Below, one piece after another: positions 54,747 to 62,461 of a stretch of DNA of 64,000 nucleotides. Positions within the stretch are counted from its first letter, which is position 1. The number at the start of each line of letters is the position of its first letter. The notes beneath the pieces are model-generated. The model saw only the letters and a list, made by a program, of their open reading frames with translations. It had not been told where the DNA came from and searched no databases. Position numbers and translations under genes: made by a program. Source of the DNA: Sinorhizobium garamanticum (GTDB lineage Bacteria > Pseudomonadota > Alphaproteobacteria > Rhizobiales > Rhizobiaceae); assembly GCF_029892065.1 (NCBI RefSeq), contig NZ_CP120373.1:3479001-3543000 (forward strand). Direction: 5' to 3'.

Positions 54747-56978
54747 TTAATTGTCCGGCGCGAGATCGCCGCCCATGTAGTCCGGGAACCAGGATTCATG
54801 CGCAGAGCGCAGGTCATTGATTGCGACCGCTCGCGCTTCACCGAGCTTGACGGTGTCGCCGCCGGTCTTGCCGATGACCGGGACCGAAACGCCCGCAGCC
54901 TTCGTGCGCTCCAGCACCGCATCAAGATTGCCGGCAGCAACGGTCACAACGTAGCGTCCCTGGTCTTCGCCGTAGAAAACCGGAATGGGATCATGCCCCG
55001 CCGGGGCATCGATCGTCGCCCCGATGGCGGACGCCATCGCCATTTCCGCCACCGCGAGGGCGAGGCCGCCGGAGGAGCAATCATGCACCGCCGTCGCAAG
55101 GCCCGCTTCGATCAGACCGCGAACGAAATCGCCGACCTTGCGCTCATGCGCAAGATCGACATGCGGTGCCGGACCGTCGGTGCGGCCGTGGATGTCGCGC
55201 ATGTAGACCGACTGGGCGATATGGCTGCCCCAGCTTTCCGGTGCGCCAGCAAGCAGGATCGTCTCGCCCGCTGCCGCAAAGCCGATGCGCGCCATCTTCG
55301 ACCAGTCCTTGATCAGACCAACGCCGCCGATCGTCGGGGTCGGAAGGATCGCCTGGCCGTTGGTCTCATTATAGAGCGACACGTTGCCCGAAACGATGGG
55401 GAAGTCGAGCACGCGGCAGGCTTCGCCGATGCCTTTGATGGCATGGACGAACTGGCTCATGATCTCCAGGCGCTCGGGATTGCCGAAGTTCAAGTTGTCG
55501 GTCGCAGCGAGCGGCAGCGCACCGGTTGCCGTGAGGTTACGCCAGCACTCGGCAACCGCCTGCTTTCCGCCCTCGAAAGCATCAGCCTCGACATAGCGCG
55601 GCGTCACGTCTGATGAGAAGGCCAGCGCCTTCGTCTCATGACCTTCGACACGGACGACGCCGGCATCGCCGCCCGGCAATTGCAGCGAATTGCCCTGGAT
55701 CAGGGTATCGTATTGCTCGTAGACCCAGCGGCGCGACGAATTGTTGGCGGAGCCGACAAGCTTGAGAAGCGCTTCTGCGACGTCTGCCTGCGGGATGTCG
55801 TTGGTGGCGAGCGGCGAGGGGGTCGTTGCCGGCGTCCAAGGACGATCATATTCCGGCGCTTGGTCGCCGAGTTCCTTGATCGGCAGGTTTGCCACTTCCT
55901 CGCCCTGGTGCAGGATGCGGAAGCGCAGATCGTCCGTGGTCTTGCCGACAATCGCGAAATCGAGCCCCCACTTGACGAAGATCGCCTTGGCTTCGTCTTC
56001 CTTTTCCGGGCGCAGCACCATCAGCATGCGCTCCTGGCTTTCGGAAAGCATCATCTCGTAAGCCGTCATGTGCTCTTCGCGCACCGGCACCTTGTCGAGA
56101 TCGAGCTCGATGCCGAGATCGCCCTTAGCGCCCATCTCGACCGCAGAGCAGGTAAGGCCTGCCGCCCCCATGTCCTGGATGGCGATCACCGCGCCTGTCT
56201 GCATCAGTTCGAGGCAGGCCTCGAGCAGGCATTTTTCGGTGAAGGGATCGCCGACCTGCACGGTCGGGCGCTTCTCCTCGATCGACTCGTCGAATTCGGC
56301 CGACGCCATGGTCGCGCCGCCGACGCCATCGCGGCCGGTCTTGGCACCGAGATAGACGACCGGCAGGCCGACACCTTCCGCCTTCGAATAGAAGATCGCA
56401 TCGCTCTTCGCGAGGCCGGCGGCGAATGCGTTGACGAGAATGTTGCCATTGTAACGCGCGTCGAACTCAACCTCGCCGCCCACGGTCGGAACGCCGAAGG
56501 AGTTGCCGTAGCCGCCGACACCAGCCACGACGCCGGACACCAGATGGCGGGTCTTTGGGTGGTCCGGCGAGCCGAAGCGCAGCGCGTTCATCGCGGCGAT
56601 AGGACGTGCGCCCATGGTGAAGACGTCGCGCAGGATGCCACCGACGCCGGTCGCTGCCCCCTGATAGGGCTCGATATAGGACGGGTGGTTGTGGCTCTCC
56701 ATCTTGAAGACGACGCAGTCACCATCGTCGATATCGACAACGCCGGCGTTTTCGCCCGGCCCCTGAATGACGCGCGGCCCCTTGGTCGGCAGTGTCCGCA
56801 GCCACTTCTTCGAAGACTTGTAGGAGCAATGCTCGTTCCACATCGCCGAGAAAATACCGAGTTCGGTAAATGTCGGCTCGCGCCCGATGAGATTCAGGAT
56901 GCGCTCGTACTCATCAGGCTTCAGCCCGTGGGAGGCGATAAGGTCCGGGGTGATGGGGCGGGTGTTGGAAATCGTCAT
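54747..56978 (-). CDS. purL: Phosphoribosylformylglycinamidine synthase, PurL subunit
   Basis: A 743-residue small-type PurL that makes FGAM with PurQ (glutaminase) and PurS (bridge). [49 protein letters not shown] (ATP/Mg site), [27 protein letters not shown] and two AIRS-like halves ([10 protein letters not shown]) are present. Its partners purS and purQ are 4-6 kb away on the same strand, separated by five unrelated genes. Confidence 0.97.
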   Translation of the reverse strand: MTISNTRPITPDLIASHGLKPDEYERILNLIGREPTFTELGIFSAMWNEHCSYKSSKKWLRTLPTKGPRVIQGPGENAGVVDIDDGDCVVFKMESHNHPSYIEPYQGAATGVGGILRDVFTMGARPIAAMNALRFGSPDHPKTRHLVSGVVAGVGGYGNSFGVPTVGGEVEFDARYNGNILVNAFAAGLAKSDAIFYSKAEGVGLPVVYLGAKTGRDGVGGATMASAEFDESIEEKRPTVQVGDPFTEKCLLEACLELMQTGAVIAIQDMGAAGLTCSAVEMGAKGDLGIELDLDKVPVREEHMTAYEMMLSESQERMLMVLRPEKEDEAKAIFVKWGLDFAIVGKTTDDLRFRILHQGEEVANLPIKELGDQAPEYDRPWTPATTPSPLATNDIPQADVAEALLKLVGSANNSSRRWVYEQYDTLIQGNSLQLPGGDAGVVRVEGHETKALAFSSDVTPRYVEADAFEGGKQAVAECWRNLTATGALPLAATDNLNFGNPERLEIMSQFVHAIKGIGEACRVLDFPIVSGNVSLYNETNGQAILPTPTIGGVGLIKDWSKMARIGFAAAGETILLAGAPESWGSHIAQSVYMRDIHGRTDGPAPHVDLAHERKVGDFVRGLIEAGLATAVHDCSSGGLALAVAEMAMASAIGATIDAPAGHDPIPVFYGEDQGRYVVTVAAGNLDAVLERTKAAGVSVPVIGKTGGDTVKLGEARAVAINDLRSAHESWFPDYMGGDLAPDN

Positions 56979-57050
56979 CGTCGACCGTCAATCCTTCGGG
57001 CGGCGCGCAACCCTTCCAAGGGACACGGCGCGTGCGAACCGCAACAGACT

Positions 57051-57102
57051 CAAAGTGCTACAGCCACCTTTGTGCGTCGATTGAGACGCGCGGCGCTGTA
57101 GG
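57051..57102 (+). repeat. Intergenic repeat family A, copy 7
   Basis: CAAAGTGCTACAGCCACCTTTGTGCGTCGATTGAGACGCGCGGCGCTGTAG: CTACAG/CTGTAG outer arms and inner GTGCGTC/GACGCGC arms, with CAAAGTG on the outer side. Confidence 0.65.
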
Positions 57103-57217
57103 GGGCGCTTTGCGGCTTCTTTAGCCTATGCTGCGGCGCGGCGCGACAGAAAAATAAGGTCGATCAACAGGGCGCGGGAGCGTGCATGCCGAGGCGAATG
57201 CGGGAAAATTCGTGCTA

Positions 57218-57346
57218 TTAAAACTTGTACCCGAGCATCAGACCCGCGCGCGTCAGGCCATCGTTGGGGCCGTTGCAAAGATTTGCGTTCGAGGCATGTT
57301 CGAGAGTGGCCGAGAGATTCCAATGATCGTCGAAGTCCCCCTCCAA
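57218..57346 (-). pseudogene. 3' remnant of an acyloxyacyl hydrolase (PagL-like) gene
   Basis: About 42 codons in one frame ending in TAA (57218-57220) read ...LEGDFDDHWNLSATLEHASNANLCNG...GLTRAGLMLGYKF. This is the C-terminal end of a lipid A 3-O-deacylase-type outer-membrane barrel: the HxSNA catalytic signature (EHASNA) and the terminal aromatic of a beta-barrel strand (GYKF) are kept. The upstream part is missing, replaced by the end of the MocR gene, so the gene is 5'-truncated. Product family is recognised from memory. Confidence 0.65.
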
Positions 57347-57357
57347 AAAAAGTGACT

Positions 57358-58776
57358 TCAATCGAAGCTGTCGTAGCCGGTGCGACCGCTGTCGAGTAGC
57401 CGACGCAGGATTTGAAATCCTCTCTGCACCTCGGACCGCTCGGGCGGCGAAGAAAAGCCGACGCGGATACGATGGAAGACGCGCTCCGCGCGCCCCGCCT
57501 TGAACTCGTCCTCGTCGTCGACCAGCACGCCTTCCTGCAGCGCCGCTTGCTTGAAGGTTCCCGAAAGCCAGGGATCCGGCAACTTCAGCCAGAGGAAGGG
57601 CACCTTCGGGTGGGAATTGAACTCCAGTCCGGAAAAGATTTCGCGCGCCATCGTTTCACGCGCGGTGATTTCCTCGACGGCGCGGTTGCGCAAGGCGGAT
57701 GCTGCGCCCGAAAGAACCAAGCGCGCGCAAAGCTCGGCGAGAATGAAGGGAAGACCGCCGCTCACCATCTTGTGCGCGATGCGGATTCGCTGGCTAAAGT
57801 TCGGCGGGCAGGCGACCCAGCCGCCGCGCACGCCGGCGGCAACGGACTTCGACAAGCCGCCGACAAGGAAGGTCCGCTCCGGCGCCAGTTCCGCGAGCAA
57901 CGGCACCTGATCGCCCGTCATCGAACCATAGACTTCATCCTCGACCAGCCAGACGCCGTATTTTCGCGCGATCTCGGCGACGGCCCGGCGCCTGTCCAAC
58001 GGCATGACGGCGACGGTCGGGTTCTGCGCGCTCGGCATGAGGAAGGCGAGTTTCGGATGCTGCTGGGCGCAAACACGTTCGAAATCGCCCGGAACGAAGC
58101 CGAATTCGTCGCTTTCCACCAATGCCGTTCGACGACCAATCAGACCCGCACTGCGGCTGACCTGCGAATAGGTCAATGTTTCGAAGGCGATCCGGTCACC
58201 GGGGGAGGTGACCGCGGAGATTACGGCAATGACGGCGGCATGGGCACCGAGCGTCGGCACGATGGTTTCGCGGGCCGGCCGAAAATTGCCGCGTGCCAGC
58301 CATTGGCAGCCCGCCTCGAACCAGTCATCCGGGAAATTGCGGGCATAACTCGCAATGTCCGCATGGTGCTCACGGCTGATGTCACCCAGCAATTTCGCCA
58401 GAATGTCACCTTGGCCGACGTCCGGCGCAGCCGTGCTGTCGAAACGCAACTTGCCAGCCGGAGCATTGATCGGCCGCGTTCCAGCCAACGAGGTCGTCAG
58501 AGGATCGGACTGTTCGGGCGGGCGGCTTTCCGGGCGATCGAGGACATAGGTGCCGCGGCCGACTTCGCCACTGACAAGTCCTCGTTCGCGGACAATGTTG
58601 TATGCCCGGCCGATCGTGCCGATCGTCACGCCTATGTCGAAGGCTAGATTGCGCTGCGGCGGAAGCTTCGCTCCCACCGGCAAGGTCCCGCTGCCGATCG
58701 CCTGCTCGATCTGATCGGCGATCCGGGCGTAGAGGGGGCCTTGGCCCTGCTGAATATCGGGTAGCCAAGTTGTCAT
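57358..58776 (-). CDS. MocR-type regulator (GntR winged helix fused to aminotransferase)
   Basis: A 472-residue MocR/PdxR-like protein. Residues 1-75 are a GntR winged helix (GPLYARIADQIEQAIGSGTLPVGAKLPPQRNLAFDIGVTIGTIGRAYNIV); a linker leads to a fold-type I aminotransferase-like domain with the predicted PLP Lys310 in GGLSKSVAAG and SAQNPTVAVMPLDRRR. Such proteins bind PLP and regulate vitamin B6, amino acid or other genes. It faces the DUF1127 gene across 81 bases containing a 10-bp inverted repeat. Confidence 0.9.
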   Translation of the reverse strand: MTTWLPDIQQGQGPLYARIADQIEQAIGSGTLPVGAKLPPQRNLAFDIGVTIGTIGRAYNIVRERGLVSGEVGRGTYVLDRPESRPPEQSDPLTTSLAGTRPINAPAGKLRFDSTAAPDVGQGDILAKLLGDISREHHADIASYARNFPDDWFEAGCQWLARGNFRPARETIVPTLGAHAAVIAVISAVTSPGDRIAFETLTYSQVSRSAGLIGRRTALVESDEFGFVPGDFERVCAQQHPKLAFLMPSAQNPTVAVMPLDRRRAVAEIARKYGVWLVEDEVYGSMTGDQVPLLAELAPERTFLVGGLSKSVAAGVRGGWVACPPNFSQRIRIAHKMVSGGLPFILAELCARLVLSGAASALRNRAVEEITARETMAREIFSGLEFNSHPKVPFLWLKLPDPWLSGTFKQAALQEGVLVDDEDEFKAGRAERVFHRIRVGFSSPPERSEVQRGFQILRRLLDSGRTGYDSFD

Positions 58777-58783
58777 AGTGACA

Positions 58784-58859
58784 ATTGTCTATATTGCACC
58801 GCCGGCCATGTCAATTATCTCTAATCAATAGAGGAAAGCGACGCAATGGTATAGACAAT
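58784..58859. promoter_or_regulatory. Inverted repeat ATTGTCTATA / TATAGACAAT, candidate MocR operator
   Basis: ATTGTCTATA (58784-58793) and TATAGACAAT (58850-58859) are exact inverted copies 56 bases apart, close to both divergent starts. The first overlaps the palindrome GACAATTGTC (58780-58789). The second covers the start codon of the DUF1127 gene. Confidence 0.5.
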
Positions 58860-59106
58860 GAATACAATTGATACAATCCATCTTTCGCCGTGGCGAGAAA
58901 TCGCGGCTCGCGAGGCACGCTTCGGCTATGGCCTCCAACGGCCGCAGCGGAATGTGCTGTCGCGGCTCTGGCACCTTTACTGCACGCTAGCCGCGAAAAG
59001 ACGCAGCCGCCTGGCTCTCGAAGAACTGAGCCCGCACCTGCTTAAGGATATCGGTCTGACGGAAACCGAGGCGCGGCGCGAGGCGGCCGTTCCGTTCTGG
59101 CGGTAG
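58858..59106 (+). CDS. DUF1127 small protein
   Basis: An 82-residue protein with the DUF1127 motif in its C-terminal half: RLWHLYCTLAAKRRSRLALEELSPHLLKDIGLTETEARREAAVPFW. These short Arg-rich proteins (about 45-85 residues) are abundant in Rhizobiales; some affect RNA turnover or phosphate and carbon metabolism. It is divergent from the MocR gene. No good ribosome site lies at the usual distance; GAGGAAAG is about 20 bases off. Confidence 0.82.
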   Translation: MNTIDTIHLSPWREIAAREARFGYGLQRPQRNVLSRLWHLYCTLAAKRRSRLALEELSPHLLKDIGLTETEARREAAVPFWR

Positions 59107-59162
59107 CGATGCGTATAGCAGAATGGTATTGTTGCGTCCCTACAGGAACTGGGGGAGCAGCG

Positions 59163-59474
59163 ATGACAAAGGGATATTGGGTGGCGTCCGTCGATGTAAC
59201 CGATCCAGAGGGATACAAGGCTTACAAAGCCGAGAACGCTGACGTCTTTCGAAAGTACGGCGCGCGCTTTCTTACCCGTGGTGGCCAATGTGAGATGCCC
59301 GAAGGAAAGCTGCGCTCTCGCATCGTCGTGATCGAGTTCCCCACCTACAGCTCGGCGCTGGAGTGCTATCGTTCGCCCGAATATGCGAAAGCCATGGCGC
59401 TCAGGCAGGGCAAATCGGTGATGGATCTGGCAATCGTCGAGGGTTACGACAGCCCGCAACCGTCAGCTTCGTGA
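59163..59474 (+). CDS. DUF1330 protein
   Basis: A 103-residue protein of the DUF1330 ferredoxin-like fold (MTKGYWVASVDVTDPEGYKAYKAENADVFRKYGARFLTRGG, then RIVVIEFPTYSSALECYRSPEYAKAMALRQG). Related to small dimeric alpha/beta barrel proteins; function unknown. The start at ATG 59163 is preceded by GGGGGAG. Same direction as the DUF1127 gene, 56 bases apart. Confidence 0.85.
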   Translation: MTKGYWVASVDVTDPEGYKAYKAENADVFRKYGARFLTRGGQCEMPEGKLRSRIVVIEFPTYSSALECYRSPEYAKAMALRQGKSVMDLAIVEGYDSPQPSAS

Positions 59475-59499
59475 GCCGCAGGATCCCTGCGACCCGAGA

Positions 59500-59907
59500 T
59501 CAGTTGCAGCCCTCGCCGCCGGCCGCCCAACGGCGGACATCCGTCGTCATGCGCGCGCCCACCGGCTCGCTCAGGAGCGGACCGAAAGCCTGCAGGCGGG
59601 CAGGGTGCCCTTCGGCCTGGATGACGGCGAGCGGGCGCGCCTCGGGCGACTTGCGCGGCACGATCAGGATGCGCGGACGGCCCGAGAAGGAGTTGAGCTC
59701 GGGCGCGAGGCGATAGGCCTTGAAGGCCGGGTCACCCGATTTGAACCAGCAACCATTGGCGCCGAGCGCCACGCGCTCCATCGTCGGCAATGCGGCGGAG
59801 CTCGCCGGCGGCGCAGCCGGACGATTCGATTGGCAACCGGCGACAAGCGTGAAGCTCGCGATGGCGCAGGCAAGCACCGGGAGGCGTACGGAGGAGAATG
59901 AAGGCAT
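59500..59907 (-). CDS. Small lipoprotein
   Basis: A 135-residue protein with a lipoprotein signal ending LVAGC (Cys25). The mature chain has a short conserved-looking region (NGCWFKSGDPAFKAYRLAPELNSFSGRPRILIVPRKSPEARPLAVIQ) and two Cys (NGCWF, EGCN) that may pair. No family recognised. It lies downstream of purQ on the same strand, 55 bases from its stop, and could be read with it. Confidence 0.75.
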   Translation of the reverse strand: MPSFSSVRLPVLACAIASFTLVAGCQSNRPAAPPASSAALPTMERVALGANGCWFKSGDPAFKAYRLAPELNSFSGRPRILIVPRKSPEARPLAVIQAEGHPARLQAFGPLLSEPVGARMTTDVRRWAAGGEGCN

Positions 59908-59962
59908 CGGCGGTCTCGATCGTCGGTCGGTGGCGGGAGGCCGTCTTCTATCAGCGCGATGG

Positions 59963-60634
59963 TTAAGCAGCGATTACGTCGAGGGCGGAAGCGAAAATCC
60001 CGCGTCCGTCCGAACCGCCATGTGCCGCCTCAATCAGGTTTTCCGGATGCGGCATCATCCCAAGCACGTTGCCCTTGGCATTCATGATGCCGGCAATGTC
60101 ATTGATCGATCCGTTCGGATTGGTGCCTTCGGCGTAACGGAACACGACCTGACCATTGCCCTCGATCGCCTTCAGCGTCTCCGCATCTGCGAAATAATTG
60201 CCGTCGTGGTGAGCGACGGGGCTGCGGATCACCTGGCCCTTGGAATAGGCGCGGGTGAACGCGGTGTCCGCGTTGACGATTTCCAGTTTCACTTCGCGGC
60301 AGACGAACTTCAGCGACGCATTGCGCATCAGCGCGCCGGGCAGGAGGCCTGCTTCAAGCAGGATCTGGAAGCCGTTGCAGACGCCGAGGACCTTGACGCC
60401 CTGATCGGCCTTGGCCTTGATCGCCTGCATCACCGGCATCCGCGCGGCGATCGCACCGCAGCGCAGGTAGTCGCCATAGGAAAAGCCGCCCGGTATGACG
60501 ATCAGGTCGACGTCCGGAATTTCCGTTTCCGTCTGCCAAACGGTCGCAGGCTTATGGCCGGAGATCTTGGTGAGCGCCGCGATCATGTCGCGATCGCGGT
60601 TGAGACCGGGGAGCTGGACGACGGCAGACTTCAT
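59963..60634 (-). CDS. purQ: Phosphoribosylformylglycinamidine synthase, PurQ glutaminase subunit
   Basis: A 223-residue class I glutamine amidotransferase that feeds ammonia to PurL. The nucleophile Cys is in [41 protein letters not shown] and MPHPENLIE (His, Glu of the triad) are present. It is 157 bases downstream of purS on the same strand. Confidence 0.96.
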   Translation of the reverse strand: MKSAVVQLPGLNRDRDMIAALTKISGHKPATVWQTETEIPDVDLIVIPGGFSYGDYLRCGAIAARMPVMQAIKAKADQGVKVLGVCNGFQILLEAGLLPGALMRNASLKFVCREVKLEIVNADTAFTRAYSKGQVIRSPVAHHDGNYFADAETLKAIEGNGQVVFRYAEGTNPNGSINDIAGIMNAKGNVLGMMPHPENLIEAAHGGSDGRGIFASALDVIAA

Positions 60635-60791
60635 GGGATGTTCAAACCTTGCCTTGGCCTCGGCGTCTGAGCAGTTCGAGGCGGTTTCAATGCGCAGTGT
60701 AGCGCTGGTCAGTCAATCCAGCTAAGGCCGCCAAAAAAGGGATTTAAGGCAGGCGACCAGCGGATCACCAGCAAAGACCATTCCCCCCGCC

Positions 60792-61034
60792 TCAGGCGAG
60801 GGAGATGGTGTAGTTTTCAATCACGGTGTTAGCCAGCAGCTTCTCGCACATGGCCTTGAGGTCGGATTCGGCCTTGGCCTTGTCCGCCGTTTCGATCTGC
60901 AGATCGAAGACCTTACCTTGGCGAACCTGGCCGATGCCGTCAAAACCGAGCGCACCGAGTGCACCCTCGATTGCCTTACCCTGAGGATCGAGAACGCCGT
61001 TCTTCAGCGTCACGGTTACACGCGCTTTGATCAC
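60792..61034 (-). CDS. purS: Phosphoribosylformylglycinamidine synthase, PurS subunit
   Basis: An 80-residue PurS, the small dimeric protein that bridges PurL and PurQ. The chain runs IKARVTVTLKNGVLDPQGKAIEGALGALGFDGIGQVRQGKVFDLQIE, the standard PurS length and pattern. The start is GTG at 61034 (VIKARV), 16 bases after the purC stop; the longer open frame overlaps purC and is not used. Confidence 0.93.
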   Translation of the reverse strand: MIKARVTVTLKNGVLDPQGKAIEGALGALGFDGIGQVRQGKVFDLQIETADKAKAESDLKAMCEKLLANTVIENYTISLA

Positions 61035-61050
61035 TTTGCTTTTCCCTGAA

Positions 61051-61815
61051 TTACTTGACCAGCACCGGACCAGAGCCGCGCGGCGGCTCGTTCTCGTTGA
61101 TGATGCCGAGGCGGCGCGCCACCTCCTGATAGGCTTCGACGAGACCGCCCATGTCGCGGCGGAAGCGATCCTTGTCCATCTTTTCCTTTGTCTCGACATC
61201 CCAGAGGCGGCAGCTATCCGGAGAAATCTCGTCGGCAAGGACGATGCGCATCATGTCGCCTTCAAACAGGCGCCCGCATTCGATCTTGAAATCGACGAGC
61301 TGGATGCCGACGCCCAGGAAGAGGCCGGAAAGGAAATCATTGATGCGGATGGCAAGCGCCATGATGTCGTCGAGTTCCTGCGGGCTTGCCCAGCCGAAGG
61401 CAGTAATGTGCTCTTCGGAGACCATCGGGTCGTCAAGCGCGTCGGCCTTGTAATAGAACTCAATGATCGAGCGCGGCAGCACGGTGCCTTCCTCGATGCC
61501 AAGGCGCTTCGCGAGCGAACCGGCGGCGACGTTGCGCACGACGATCTCGAGCGGAATGATTTCCACTTCCTTGATCAATTGCTCGCGCATGTTCAGGCGG
61601 CGGATGAAATGCGTCGGAATGCCGATCTTGTTCAGATGGGTGAAGATGTACTCAGAAATCCGGTTGTTCAGCACACCCTTACCGTCGATGACATCGTGTT
61701 TCTTCTTGTTGAAAGCGGTCGCGTCATCCTTGAAAAACTGGATGAGCGTGCCCGGTTCCGGACCCTCGTAAAGGATCTTGGCCTTGCCCTCGTAGATACG
61801 GCGGCGACGATTCAT
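61051..61815 (-). CDS. purC: SAICAR synthase
   Basis: A 254-residue enzyme joining aspartate to CAIR in purine synthesis. [33 protein letters not shown] is the N-terminal ATP-binding region; [23 protein letters not shown] and [34 protein letters not shown] are family signatures. It heads purC-purS-purQ. Confidence 0.97.
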   Translation of the reverse strand: MNRRRRIYEGKAKILYEGPEPGTLIQFFKDDATAFNKKKHDVIDGKGVLNNRISEYIFTHLNKIGIPTHFIRRLNMREQLIKEVEIIPLEIVVRNVAAGSLAKRLGIEEGTVLPRSIIEFYYKADALDDPMVSEEHITAFGWASPQELDDIMALAIRINDFLSGLFLGVGIQLVDFKIECGRLFEGDMMRIVLADEISPDSCRLWDVETKEKMDKDRFRRDMGGLVEAYQEVARRLGIINENEPPRGSGPVLVK

Positions 61816-62040
61816 GGATTTTATCTCTGTTGGTTGGTGGCGCTCTTGGGTCGCGCAATTGGAATTTTCTCAGCGGGTCCATATCTGAAAAGAACGCATT
61901 TCACAATCGGCGTATCTTCCCATCCCCCGATTTAGATTAGGGTATCATGAAAGTCACCGAAGACGAAAACTTCGCATTGCGCTTTCAGTAGTGTTATGGC
62001 GATAACTGTTACCGGGACGAAATTCTCAGGGAGTTTATCG

Positions 62041-62355
62041 ATGACCACGATGCAGGATCGCGAGAAGGGTTTTGAGGCGAAGTTTGCGCTGGACGAAGAG
62101 CTGAGGTTCAAGGCAGTGGCGCGACGCAACAAGCTGCTCGGTCTTTGGGCGGCTGGTCTCTTGAACAAGGCCGACCCGGACGCCTATGCAAGGGAAGTCA
62201 TCACCGCCGACCTCGCAGAAATTGGCCACGAGGACGTGGTGCGCAAGATTAAGGCAGATTTCGACGCCGCCGGCATCGCACAGTCGGAAGACGAAATCCG
62301 CTTGCGGATGCTGGAATTTCTGGCCCAAGCGATAGAGCAGCTTCAGAACAACTGA
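62041..62355 (+). CDS. F1-ATPase zeta subunit / DUF1476 inhibitor protein
   Basis: A 104-residue DUF1476 protein: MTTMQDREKGFEAKFALDEELRFKAVARRNKLLGLWAAGLL then four-helix bundle. In alphaproteobacteria (shown in Paracoccus) this family is the zeta subunit that blocks ATP hydrolysis by F1 through its N-terminal segment. In free-living rhizobia the inhibitory strength is reported to vary, so strength here is unknown. ATG 62041 follows AGGGAG; the frame is open 15 codons upstream. Own terminator follows. Confidence 0.88.
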   Translation: MTTMQDREKGFEAKFALDEELRFKAVARRNKLLGLWAAGLLNKADPDAYAREVITADLAEIGHEDVVRKIKADFDAAGIAQSEDEIRLRMLEFLAQAIEQLQNN

Positions 62356-62386
62356 TCTCGCAGCCAGCGAAAAGAGACATGGTGGC

Positions 62387-62418
62387 GCCGCCCGGCAGCA
62401 GAATCGGGCGGCTTTTTT
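62387..62418 (+). terminator. Terminator of the DUF1476 gene
   Basis: GCCGCCCG (62387-62394) pairs with CGGGCGGC (62405-62412), followed by TTTTTT. Confidence 0.9.
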
Positions 62419-62461
62419 GTATCGAGCGAAGCTTCACCCGGATTTTGCGGCGCCTCGATGC

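Noticed and set aside
55638..57101. A 487-codon plus-strand frame opposite purL
   Set aside because: Antisense of a gene with all PurL signatures; no start signal or domain of its own.
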